A stretch of DNA of 64,000 nt from positions 1 to 64,000 of the forward strand of contig JBDRMN010000058.1 of NCBI GenBank assembly GCA_043812055.1, read 5' to 3'. The position numbers and the translations under genes were made by a program. Source of the stretch: JBDRMN01 sp043812055. GTDB taxonomy: Bacteria > Patescibacteriota > Gracilibacteria > JAHISY01. Of the stretch, positions 1 to 7,591 are shown in pieces. Below the pieces are notes generated by a model. The model made no database searches, was not told the origin of the DNA, and was given only the letters and a program-made list of their open reading frames with translations. The stretch's first letter is position 1, and each line of letters opens with the position of its first letter.

Positions 1-1
1 T

Positions 2-451
2 TCTGATTATTCAATCTATGGTTCAGAGCTGAGAACATCAAGAGTCTATGAGCGTGAGGAAAAATTAAAATTGCTGAATAGATGTATTGCCTATTATGAA
101 GCGATAACAAATCTTTACGATGCGCATATCGAAGAATACCAAGAAACAAAATTGATAGACCCACACCCAGATTTTCAAACACACCCAGATGAAAAAATAA
201 GAATTGTTGTAAGAAAAGGTCATGGGGTAGTCGCGATAAAGGATAATTGGACGAAAAAAGAATTAGCGGCTGGTCGAATACCATATTTCATGGGAAGAGT
301 TGGCAGACAAGAACCTAAGCTGATAAAAAATGGTAAATGTGTTTTACCCAAAAATCCTATCAAAAAAATAAACCGTTTCTTAAAAAAATTACCTTTATTT
401 ATGCGACCAATAGTAATAAAGATATTTTTTAAAAAATATTTAGATCAATGA
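2..451 (+). CDS. 3' part of a hypothetical protein, truncated by the window edge
   Basis: The reading frame is open from the first bases of the window to a TGA at 449-451, so the true start lies outside. A TTG at 71 is the first internal start candidate, but the frame upstream of it is uninterrupted and I treat this as a fragment. The visible 149 residues are charged, with a strongly basic C-terminus rich in Lys, Phe and Ile (last ~40 residues). I recognise no domain. The stretch is clearly more A+T-rich than the exonuclease gene that follows, which may mean different ancestry. Its stop overlaps the ATG of the next gene (ATGA), which suggests translational coupling. Confidence 0.6.
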   Translation, partial: SDYSIYGSELRTSRVYEREEKLKLLNRCIAYYEAITNLYDAHIEEYQETKLIDPHPDFQTHPDEKIRIVVRKGHGVVAIKDNWTKKELAAGRIPYFMGRVGRQEPKLIKNGKCVLPKNPIKKINRFLKKLPLFMRPIVIKIFFKKYLDQ

Positions 452-1221
452 AATCCCTCCGCCTCATCTCGTGGAACGTCAACGGCATCCGAGCTGCTGC
501 GCAGAAGGGTTTTTTGGAATGGCTGGACCGTGGCCCAGCTGATATCGTTGCCATTCAGGAAACCAAAGCCAACCCCGGACAGCTGGGCATGAATCTCATT
601 CAACCCAGCGGTTTTGAAAGTTTCTGGAATTCGGCAATCCGTCCTGGCTACTCGGGAACAGCTACCTATTCCAAAATAAAGCCAATCCAGACTAAAACCG
701 AATTCCCCGCCGCTGTTCTCAATAATGAAGGCCGCATCCTCCTGACTGAGTTTCGGCAATTCTATTTTCTCAATGTTTACTTCCCGAATGGTAAATCAGG
801 TGATACGCGACTGAAATACAAAATGAACTTCTACGCTGAGTTCTTGAAACTGATTGAGAGGCTGAGAAAAAAGAAACCAATCGTCTTCTGCGGAGATGTG
901 AATACCGCTCATACTGAAATAGATCTCTCGCGACCCAGGGAGAACGAAGCAATTTCCGGATTTCTCCCCGAGGAACGCGCCTGGATTGATCAGGTCATCG
1001 CGAAGGGTTACATCGACACTTTCCGGGCGAAACATCCGAATGAAATCAATCGCTACTCCTGGTGGAGCCAACGTACGAAAGCACGCGAGAGAAATGTGGG
1101 CTGGCGGATTGATTACTTCTTTGTTAGCTCAGAGCTCGAAAAAAATATTGCGGCAGCGGAAATTCATCCGGAGGTGCCAGGGAGTGACCATTGTCCGATA
1201 GCTTTGGAGCTAAAACTCTAA
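448..1221 (+). CDS. xth: Exodeoxyribonuclease III (AP endonuclease family)
   Basis: This is a 257-residue member of the exonuclease III/EEP family, Mg-dependent enzymes that cut DNA at abasic sites and degrade 3' ends during base-excision repair. Visible family motifs in order: SWNVNGIR near residues 8-15 with metal/active-site Asn10, QETK with Glu37, NVYFPNG near 110, the CGDVNTAH block near 148-155, an IDYFFVS block near 221, and GSDHCPI near 245-251 with the catalytic Asp/His pair. The length is typical (about 255-270). The ATG overlaps the preceding stop by 4 nt and no Shine-Dalgarno sequence is visible. Assignment to the family is secure; the exact substrate preference is inferred. Confidence 0.95.
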   Translation: MKSLRLISWNVNGIRAAAQKGFLEWLDRGPADIVAIQETKANPGQLGMNLIQPSGFESFWNSAIRPGYSGTATYSKIKPIQTKTEFPAAVLNNEGRILLTEFRQFYFLNVYFPNGKSGDTRLKYKMNFYAEFLKLIERLRKKKPIVFCGDVNTAHTEIDLSRPRENEAISGFLPEERAWIDQVIAKGYIDTFRAKHPNEINRYSWWSQRTKARERNVGWRIDYFFVSSELEKNIAAAEIHPEVPGSDHCPIALELKL

Positions 1222-1272
1222 TTTTTGCCTTCTTGCTCTCTTTTTTTGTCTTCCCCGCCTCTCTTTTGTCTT

Positions 1273-1320
1273 CCCCGCGAAAGCGGGGATCCAGATCATT
1301 CCCCCGCTTGACGGGGGAAT
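1273..1320. repeat. Two REP-like palindromes upstream of a GIY-YIG gene
   Basis: Two GC-rich inverted repeats lie in tandem. CCCCGCGAAAGCGGGG is at 1273-1288 (6-bp arms, GAAA loop). A 23-bp element is at 1298-1320 with 9-bp arms ATTCCCCCG/CGGGGGAAT. Both are followed by a 'atCCAGa' tail. The same style of palindrome flanks the second GIY-YIG gene near 24.4-24.8 kb. Confidence 0.8.
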
Positions 1321-1357
1321 CCAGACACTTCTACCTGTTTAGCAGCAGTTTAGGAAT

Positions 1358-1373
1358 ATGAACTTTTATTCAT
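1358..1373. repeat. Conserved palindromic leader before the GIY-YIG gene, copy 1
   Basis: The sequence ATGAACTTTTATTCAT is a degenerate inverted repeat. It starts a segment of about 60 bp up to the GIY-YIG ATG at 1417 that matches, with scattered substitutions, the segment upstream of the second GIY-YIG gene, where the palindrome at 24741-24760 is perfect. Conservation of non-coding DNA with the gene suggests an operator or part of a mobile unit; the function is inferred. Confidence 0.6.
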
Positions 1374-1416
1374 GTAAGTTTTCGGGTTTTGGCTGATGCG
1401 TCTAGAATTGTCAGCT

Positions 1417-1719
1417 ATGTTTGTAGAAAAAATCTACTACGTTTATATTCTGGCCAGTAAAAAGAACGGCACTCTTTATGTCGGCGTTACAAACGATTTA
1501 GGATCAAGAGTTCGAGAACACAGACAAGGAGAAGGTAGTAAGTTTGCCAAGAAGTACAAAGTGAACAAGCTAGTCTACTTCGAAGATCACGGAGATGTGA
1601 CTGAAGCAATTGCCCGAGAGAAACAAATTAAGAAGTGGGAACGAAAATGGAAACTGGAGCTAATCGAAAAGAACAATCCCGAATGGCAGGATTTGTATTT
1701 CAAAGTTTACGAAGGGTAG
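1417..1719 (+). CDS. Small GIY-YIG nuclease-domain protein, copy 1
   Basis: A 100-residue single-domain protein of the GIY-YIG superfamily (YhbQ/UPF0213-like). The N-terminal strand pair is YYVYIL and LYVGVTND, which correspond to the GIY and YIG elements. An Arg follows in VREHR, and a later Glu in EAIAREKQIKKW is the likely metal ligand. An in-frame ATG at 1396 exists, but I chose 1417 because it aligns exactly with the start of the paralogue at 24699 and lies after the conserved leader. The two proteins differ at 16 of 100 positions. Role unknown: family members are often housekeeping nucleases of unclear substrate, and here the repeat flanks suggest a cassette. It converges on argS. Confidence 0.85.
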   Translation: MFVEKIYYVYILASKKNGTLYVGVTNDLGSRVREHRQGEGSKFAKKYKVNKLVYFEDHGDVTEAIAREKQIKKWERKWKLELIEKNNPEWQDLYFKVYEG

Positions 1720-1727
1720 TTTTCTGG

Positions 1728-1775
1728 AATCCCGCGTACGCGGGATTATTTTCTGGGTTCCCGCTTTCGCGGGAA
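1728..1775. repeat. Two REP-like palindromes between the GIY-YIG gene and argS
   Basis: AATCCCGCGTACGCGGGATT at 1728-1747 is a perfect 20-bp palindrome. TTCCCGCTTTCGCGGGAA at 1758-1775 has 7-bp arms and is followed by TGACAATGTTTTTA. The second, including its tail, recurs at 24796-24813 beside the other GIY-YIG gene. Lying between convergent genes, the hairpins could also help stop transcription. Confidence 0.8.
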
Positions 1776-1826
1776 TGACAATGTTTTTATTTTTTAAAGA
1801 GTCTTCTCGCGGGGAAGATAAAAGTA

Positions 1827-3458
1827 CTACATTTTCTTCGGCGCCCCCACCCCCACCAAATCTTCCAACACTATTCGCAAAACTTCTTTGGTAACAGCAG
1901 TCAGCCGCAAACGGGCGGCAGTCAATTTTTCGTTATTATTATCAATCACCCGACAGTTTTCATAAAATTTATGGAAGAGTTCAGCGAGTTCGCGCGCGTA
2001 AGTCGTGAGCGTATGAATCGCGTAGCTTTCCGAAATTTCTGCCACCAAATCCGGCAGCTCGCTCATCTTTTTGATGAGATCCAGCTCCTCCGGTTTTTCG
2101 ATTAATTTGAGATCACTTTTTTTGTAATCAATTTTGCCGGCCTTCGCGAGAATTGAAGCGAGCCGGGTGTGAGCATACTGCACGTAGTAAACCGGATTAT
2201 CATTGCTCTGTTTCTTCGCTAGCTCCAGATCAAAATTCAGATGCGTATTCCAATCACGCATTACAAAAAACCAGCGCGCCGCATCAGCTCCAACTTCATC
2301 AATCAGATCGTCCATCAGCTCGAAATCCCCCGCCCGCTTACTCATCCGCACTTCTTTGCCTTCGCGAAAGAGTTTGACGAGCTGGGTAATGATTACCTCC
2401 ACTTCCCCGAAACCCAGCATTTTCACCCCCGCCTTGAGCCGCGAAATGTAGCCGTGGTGATCCGCCCCCCAGATGTCGATCAGCTTCGTGAAACCCCGTT
2501 CGAATTTATCCTTGTGATACATCAGATCCGGCAAGAGGTAGGTTGCGGTCCCATCACTTTTTACAATCACCCGATCTTTATCATCGCCATCTGCACTCGT
2601 CTTGAGAAAAAGCGCGCCGTCTTTCTTGTAAGTCAGTTTTTTCTTTTTGAGAAAATCCAAAGTCGCCTCAATCCCCCCGCCTTCCCGCAAGGTACTCTCG
2701 TGAAACCACTCGTCAAACTTGATTTCCATTTTTTTGACCGAGGGTTTGATTTCCTCTTCTAAGAGAATGTCCGCAAAGGCCTTTCCTGTTTCTCTCGCAT
2801 CATCCGAAATCTTGTCAGCGTACTTCTTCGCCAGCTTATCTATATATTCCCCCTGATAAAATTCTTCCCCGTCACGTCGTTCGTGAACGACGTGGCCTGC
2901 GGCAGCCTGAATACTCGTTCCTAAAATCTCAACCTGCTTACCAGAGTCATTCAGATAAAACTCCCGCGCCACATCATAACCGGCTCGCGTAAGCACCCTC
3001 GCTAACACATCTCCCCCAAACCCGCCTCGCCCATTTGCAATCGTGAGCGGCCCTGTGGGATTGGCAGAAATAAACTCAAGTAAAACCTTCTCTTTTCCCT
3101 GTCCTGAGCGAGTCCGCCGCGGCGGACGAGTCGAAGTGGCGAACTTTTTGCCCTGCTTCTCAATCTCCGCGAGCACAGCTTGGAAAATTTCTGGTTTCAG
3201 AAAGATATTGATAAAGCCCGGACCGGCAATTTCGGCCTTTTTTATAAACTGCTGGTCGAGCTTCCCGACTATTTCCTCGGCCAGCTCCCGCGGGTTTTTC
3301 TTGAGCTTTTTTGCTAAAATGAGCGCTGCGTTACAGGCAAGATCGCCAAACTTTTTTTCGGGTGGCGTTTCGAGCGTGAAATCACACTTTTCAGGATTGC
3401 CTTGAGTGTCACAAGGGAGGGCAGCCTGGACGATCTTGGTAACTCGTGCGATTAGCAT
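1827..3458 (-). CDS. argS: Arginyl-tRNA synthetase
   Basis: A class I synthetase of 543 residues that charges tRNA-Arg. It has the N-terminal Arg-tRNA-synthetase domain, an ANPTGP motif near residue 130, a KMSKS-type loop (VRMSKRAGDF) near residue 372 and a C-terminal DALR anticodon-binding domain (VQYAHTRLASIL onward). Two features are odd. The HIGH signature reads TIAN near residues 139-142, so both histidines are missing. Two palindromic DNA elements lie inside the gene in frame, encoding residues about 108-122 (Thr/Arg/Pro-rich) and about 189-195. The start ATG at 3458 lies 6 nt after a TAAAAT box. It is convergent with the GIY-YIG gene. Family assignment is very secure. Confidence 0.96.
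   Translation of the reverse strand: MLIARVTKIVQAALPCDTQGNPEKCDFTLETPPEKKFGDLACNAALILAKKLKKNPRELAEEIVGKLDQQFIKKAEIAGPGFINIFLKPEIFQAVLAEIEKQGKKFATSTRPPRRTRSGQGKEKVLLEFISANPTGPLTIANGRGGFGGDVLARVLTRAGYDVAREFYLNDSGKQVEILGTSIQAAAGHVVHERRDGEEFYQGEYIDKLAKKYADKISDDARETGKAFADILLEEEIKPSVKKMEIKFDEWFHESTLREGGGIEATLDFLKKKKLTYKKDGALFLKTSADGDDKDRVIVKSDGTATYLLPDLMYHKDKFERGFTKLIDIWGADHHGYISRLKAGVKMLGFGEVEVIITQLVKLFREGKEVRMSKRAGDFELMDDLIDEVGADAARWFFVMRDWNTHLNFDLELAKKQSNDNPVYYVQYAHTRLASILAKAGKIDYKKSDLKLIEKPEELDLIKKMSELPDLVAEISESYAIHTLTTYARELAELFHKFYENCRVIDNNNEKLTAARLRLTAVTKEVLRIVLEDLVGVGAPKKM
2873..2894. repeat. Palindromic element inside argS (CACGTCGTTC family)
   Basis: This 22-bp inverted repeat has arms CACGTCGTTC and GAACGACGTG around a GT centre. 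It lies in frame in argS and encodes part of GHVVHERRDGEE. It closely resembles the perfect 26-bp palindrome at 50662-50687 inside dnaX; the two share the GTCACGTCG/CGACGTG arm sequence. Confidence 0.75.
3098..3140. repeat. Palindromic element inside argS (TTCGACTCG family)
   Basis: The core GTCCGCCGCGGCGGAC at 3112-3127 is a perfect palindrome. It is flanked by CCTGAGCGA on one side and CGAAGTGG on the other, so on the coding strand the unit reads TTCGACTCG, core, CTCGCTCAGGACAGG. It lies in frame and encodes the stretch STRPPRRTRSGQG just before the ArgRS catalytic motif, which looks like an added low-complexity loop. Confidence 0.75.
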
Positions 3459-3464
3459 GGAGGG

Positions 3465-3470
3465 ATTTTA
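3465..3470 (-). promoter_or_regulatory. -10 box for argS, leaderless configuration
   Basis: On the minus strand TAAAAT is followed by only six bases (CCCTCC) and then the argS ATG. A transcript starting at the usual distance from this box would begin at or next to the start codon. A weak TTTGTT lies about 16 bp further upstream as a -35 candidate. Confidence 0.55.
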
Positions 3471-3568
3471 ACAGGGATTGTAGTCGAACAAATAAACTGT
3501 TCTTAAAGTCAGCCTAAAAAAATGTTCGAGTTCTGTAAAAATCAGTAAAATCCGATATCAATTAAAAA

Positions 3569-5200
3569 ATGGCTCTTAAGAATTCACTTCCATTTTTCGA
3601 TTCACTACCACCTGACGACAAAGTCAGGAGTGAAATAGAGTTTGAATCCACTCTCCGTAGGGCCAAAGATGAGAACATGCCTATCGCTACGGTGGCGGGT
3701 GGAACTCCAGTCTGCTGCATAGATGGTAAGTTTTCTCATGGTAAAGGTGTAACCGACAGGATAAATGGTCAGAAACGAGTAATAGAGCCAGGCAAAGGAC
3801 CTTCCGAGACAGAGATAGAGAGCTTGGAATTAGGCATGCAACTTATTAAGCATCTAAACCAAGAAGGTATTTCGAACATACTAGGGATACCCGAGTTTGA
3901 CACACAGGGAGTTCCTCCAAAAGAGCGTGAAATCCTTCGTAAGCTCGGTTCGGAAGAGCTCGTGAGGATGTTTTTGCCTAAGAAGTATGAAGAAATAATT
4001 GGATCAAATATAGACCACGTAAGAATATTATTCTCTTCCGGCTACAGTCATGCTACTGGCGAACTCCTTAAAGGTGCTAAACGCAGACTAGATAGTAATC
4101 TGAGTAATACCGAAACAGCAGAGGGCAAAATTGCTAAGTTCTTTTATGAAACTACGGCCCTTATGTATAACGCTTATGTAAAGGCAGCCAAAAGTCCCTT
4201 CGTGCATCATGTTTTGCTTACTACCCCTCTTTCGCGCAAAGAACCACGACCGGAAGAAGAAATTAGTCTTGGTCTCGATATAGTGGATACTCTTCAGGTG
4301 TTAGGGTGCATCCTTTTAACTTTTGAAGACAAAATTCATTGCGGATCAGTAACCGCAGGGCGTCTTTCCGCGATAAGACGCTTACTTGGAAAAATCTTTG
4401 ATCAGATTAATAAAAATACTCCCATTATCACCGTAACTTTTCAGGATATTGTTGACGACGGAATGAGTGGTGTTAACTGGATGCGAGGTGTAGACATGCT
4501 TACAACTTTAAGTAAGGTTTTTGACCTACATTTACTTTTTCTTTCTCAGCGGGGAAAAATCGAGCGTTCCTTTTCCTCTCAGATAAGTAAAAATGCGAAA
4601 GACGCCTATAAAGACGTACTGCACGGCAAAATAAAAACCGGGATCAGGGAATCAAAAATAGCCCTTCCTGAGGATGTACACAACGTTATTGAAAATACCG
4701 AAAAGAGTGGGGAATTGCTATATCAACACCTACGTGAAGAGATTAAAGAAGTCACTCATACAGACAGATTAAAAATCGTTCCTCAAATCGGAAGTACATC
4801 CCTCAATCTAAGGGGAGATCCCGACGATAGAAATGTTAGAGATAAAATCGAATATGCGGCCGCAAGAGACCGAGCAGCAAAAGCAGCAGAAGAAGAAAAA
4901 ACTCAATTAAGAGATACTGTAAGTGGATTTACTGCGGAGGCTCGGGCAACTGTAAACGAAATAGCTAAATCTACGACAGCAACGGGACAATCAAAAATTA
5001 GGCAATTAAAAAAGTTGATTTTGAACCTGGCTTCAGAGATCAAAGATAGTGCTGAAGATAAAGACAAGGCAATGGCTGAAAGAACGAGTCCACCAGACAG
5101 AAGAAAAAAACGGCAAGTAGGCAAAATACCTAATGGCACAGATAGGAGAAGTGGATTCAAGGATCGAAAAGATTGTGAATCTAAATCCTGCACCATATGA
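3569..5200 (+). CDS. Hypothetical 543-residue protein with DRR-rich tail
   Basis: I do not recognise a named family. The protein is soluble-looking with no clear signal or membrane segment. Residues ~1-400 look globular. Residues ~425-510 are Ala/Glu/Lys-rich and likely helical or coiled-coil. The C-terminal ~35 residues carry paired basic motifs of the type PPDRRKKR and GTDRRSGFKDRK; such DRR tails are seen in bacterial signalling proteins, which is only suggestive. It is followed after 7 nt by a c-di-GMP turnover protein in the same direction, so a shared signalling role is a reasonable inference. It is divergent from argS. Composition is more A+T-rich than the downstream gene. Confidence 0.75.
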   Translation: MALKNSLPFFDSLPPDDKVRSEIEFESTLRRAKDENMPIATVAGGTPVCCIDGKFSHGKGVTDRINGQKRVIEPGKGPSETEIESLELGMQLIKHLNQEGISNILGIPEFDTQGVPPKEREILRKLGSEELVRMFLPKKYEEIIGSNIDHVRILFSSGYSHATGELLKGAKRRLDSNLSNTETAEGKIAKFFYETTALMYNAYVKAAKSPFVHHVLLTTPLSRKEPRPEEEISLGLDIVDTLQVLGCILLTFEDKIHCGSVTAGRLSAIRRLLGKIFDQINKNTPIITVTFQDIVDDGMSGVNWMRGVDMLTTLSKVFDLHLLFLSQRGKIERSFSSQISKNAKDAYKDVLHGKIKTGIRESKIALPEDVHNVIENTEKSGELLYQHLREEIKEVTHTDRLKIVPQIGSTSLNLRGDPDDRNVRDKIEYAAARDRAAKAAEEEKTQLRDTVSGFTAEARATVNEIAKSTTATGQSKIRQLKKLILNLASEIKDSAEDKDKAMAERTSPPDRRKKRQVGKIPNGTDRRSGFKDRKDCESKSCTI

Positions 5201-5207
5201 TTTACCA

Positions 5208-7586
5208 ATGAAATCAGCTAAAAACACACAGCTCGGGAAAACAACGAGTGAGATTCTGCGTGATCTCAAAGTCGCGAATGAAACTCTCCGTGCCGCCCAC
5301 AATAAAAATGACGTGATCAATTTTGCGATTCGTTTTTTCCTGAAGCTTGGTTTTGATCGCGTGCGCGTCTGGCTAATAGACCAAGAGAGAGGCCTCAAGC
5401 ATGGGGCGAAGTGTAGCTATATGCCCGACAGAAAATTTCAGAAGGCGGCAGTCGAGCTCCGTTTGCAGGACAGTAAAATACTCCCCATCAACTACATAAA
5501 AATAATCAAGCGGAAAAAGCCCTTCGTCAACAGGACCTTCCCGGTACTAAAAAACTTTTTCGGCGAAAAGAAGCTGAAGTATTCGGTCGAGTTCCCTCTC
5601 TTCGCCAGCCAGCACCCTCTCGGCCTCATCTCCGTCGACAACGCTGTCACCGGGCGGCCACTCGACACCAAGCAGACCGATCGTTTCATGCCTTTCGTCA
5701 ATCAAATCGCTTTCGCGCTTGATCGAGTCATCCTGAGCGAGAAACTCGCTAAGACCAATATAGCGCTCAAGCAAAAGGTTACCAGCGCCACTGCTGAGCT
5801 AAAAACAAAAAATACCGAGCTGGAACACCTCGCCCACTACGACGAACTGAGTCAGCTACCCAACCGACGTTGCTTCGAAAAATACCTCAGCAAAGAGTTT
5901 AAAAAGGCTAGTCCCAGATGCACTCTGACTTTGGCCATGTTGGATATTGATTTCCTCAAGCATGTCAACGACACACACGGGCACGATGCCGGCGACAAGT
6001 TAATCATCCAAATTGGCGCCATTCTCAAGAAAAACAAAGCTATCACTTTGGCTGCTCGTTTTGCCGGTGATGAATTTGTCTTTTTGCTCGTCAATAAATC
6101 AGCCAAGAAACACAGAGAGATTCTCGAGCGCCTGCTGCGCAGGATCAAGACCGCCACCAAAGAAACTGTCAGCATCGGGGTGGTGACTTGCCCCGATCCC
6201 AAGATTAAATCGGAAATTGATCTCCTGCGGATTGCCGACGATGCGCTTTACCACGCCAAACATACCGGTCGTGATCGTTTCGTCTGCGCTTTGGGCGAGA
6301 ACACCGATGTTATTCCACTCGCCCAGAGACGCAAGGACCTGCAGGAAATCGAAAAGCACGGAACTTTCGCCGGCGACTACATTCGCCAGCTAAAGGCTGT
6401 CAATAAAATTTCCGAGCATCTTCGAACCGCTGTCAAAGAACAAACTATCCTCAAAAAAATAACGACAACTATTCGACGTGAGCTGGACTTCAAAAAAGTC
6501 TATCTCTATACGAAAAAAAGAGAGGATGAGGAGAGTAGCGACGAGTTAAGGCTGGCCGCTACCTCCGGGATCAGTAAAAAGGCTGAGAAAAAAATTCGGC
6601 ATGGCTCTCGCGTCTTCCGCAAAAGCGGTTCTGTCGAACGCGCAATTCAAAGTCGTCGGGTGATTGATTTACGCGTCCGTAATATATCTCCACAGTTTGT
6701 CAAACTTTTTCGCACCAAGACGGCTCTGGTCATTCCCCTGATCGGCCGCTTCCACACTATCGGAGCGATAGTCGCTGAATACGATATCGGTCGTCATTTC
6801 CGGGAAAGCGACCACCGTTTCTTCCTGACGCTAGGCGATCAGATCGAGAATGGGATTGTCAAAGCTCAGGCAATCAGAAATATCGAAAGCTTCAATCGTA
6901 AGCTCAAACGGGAAGTCTCCGCCGCCACCCGTAAGCTAAAAGAACACTCGCGCTCACTAGGGCAACAAGTCAAGGACAATCAGAATCTACGTGGAAAGGA
7001 GCGACGTACGAATTTCGAACTGATCTCGGCACTGGCCACCAGTCTTGAAGAAAAAGACATCTACACCCGGGGTCACTCTGTGCGCGTAGCCAACTACGCC
7101 TGCCGGTTGGGAGCCGCTCTTGATTTTACCGAAAAGCAACTGGTCAACTTGCGTTACGCGGGGCTGCTCCACGATGTCGGTAAGGTGGCGATTGATCAAT
7201 CCGTGCTCAATAAACGCACTGCTCTGAGTGAAGCCGAGATGAAAGAACTCGCCAAGCACCCTGTCGTGGGAGAAAAAATTGTTTCTTCCGTACGTTTCCT
7301 CCGGGATACCGCCCACATTATTCGCCACCATCACGAGCGCTGGGACGGTGCTGGTTATCCTGATCATGAAAAAGGAACCCGGATCCCGGTCGAGTCACGC
7401 ATCCTGGCTATCGCCGATGCTTACGACGCAATGATCACGCGCCGCAGCTACGGCAAGGCCATGAAAAAGAGTGCCGCAATCAACGAGTTGATCACCGGCG
7501 GCGGCAAGCAGTTTGATCCTAAGTTAGTCAAGCTTTTCGCAAAATTGATGCGAAAATCACGTTCCCGCCCCAAAAAGAAATCCTAG
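5208..7586 (+). CDS. GAF-GGDEF-GAF-HD-GYP cyclic-di-GMP turnover protein
   Basis: A 792-residue cytosolic signalling protein. Domain order: GAF-like sensor (residues ~18-178), short coiled coil, GGDEF diguanylate cyclase (~208-361), second GAF (~398-558), coiled coil, HD-GYP phosphodiesterase (~601-788). The GGDEF active loop reads AGDEF near residue 285, a variant that can retain activity; the DIDFLKHVND metal region is intact. The HD-GYP part has HDVGK near 651, HHHERWDGAGYP near 706-718 and a late GGGKQFDP motif, so it looks complete. I chose ATG 5208 because the earlier ATG at 5133 would overlap the upstream gene by 68 bp and add non-conserved residues. No transmembrane segment is visible. 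Confidence 0.93.
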   Translation: MKSAKNTQLGKTTSEILRDLKVANETLRAAHNKNDVINFAIRFFLKLGFDRVRVWLIDQERGLKHGAKCSYMPDRKFQKAAVELRLQDSKILPINYIKIIKRKKPFVNRTFPVLKNFFGEKKLKYSVEFPLFASQHPLGLISVDNAVTGRPLDTKQTDRFMPFVNQIAFALDRVILSEKLAKTNIALKQKVTSATAELKTKNTELEHLAHYDELSQLPNRRCFEKYLSKEFKKASPRCTLTLAMLDIDFLKHVNDTHGHDAGDKLIIQIGAILKKNKAITLAARFAGDEFVFLLVNKSAKKHREILERLLRRIKTATKETVSIGVVTCPDPKIKSEIDLLRIADDALYHAKHTGRDRFVCALGENTDVIPLAQRRKDLQEIEKHGTFAGDYIRQLKAVNKISEHLRTAVKEQTILKKITTTIRRELDFKKVYLYTKKREDEESSDELRLAATSGISKKAEKKIRHGSRVFRKSGSVERAIQSRRVIDLRVRNISPQFVKLFRTKTALVIPLIGRFHTIGAIVAEYDIGRHFRESDHRFFLTLGDQIENGIVKAQAIRNIESFNRKLKREVSAATRKLKEHSRSLGQQVKDNQNLRGKERRTNFELISALATSLEEKDIYTRGHSVRVANYACRLGAALDFTEKQLVNLRYAGLLHDVGKVAIDQSVLNKRTALSEAEMKELAKHPVVGEKIVSSVRFLRDTAHIIRHHHERWDGAGYPDHEKGTRIPVESRILAIADAYDAMITRRSYGKAMKKSAAINELITGGGKQFDPKLVKLFAKLMRKSRSRPKKKS

Positions 7587-7591
7587 ATTTG

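Noticed and set aside
5133..5207. Upstream ATG for the GGDEF/HD-GYP gene
   Set aside because: It would overlap the preceding gene by 68 bp and the added residues do not belong to the GAF domain; ATG 5208 fits better.
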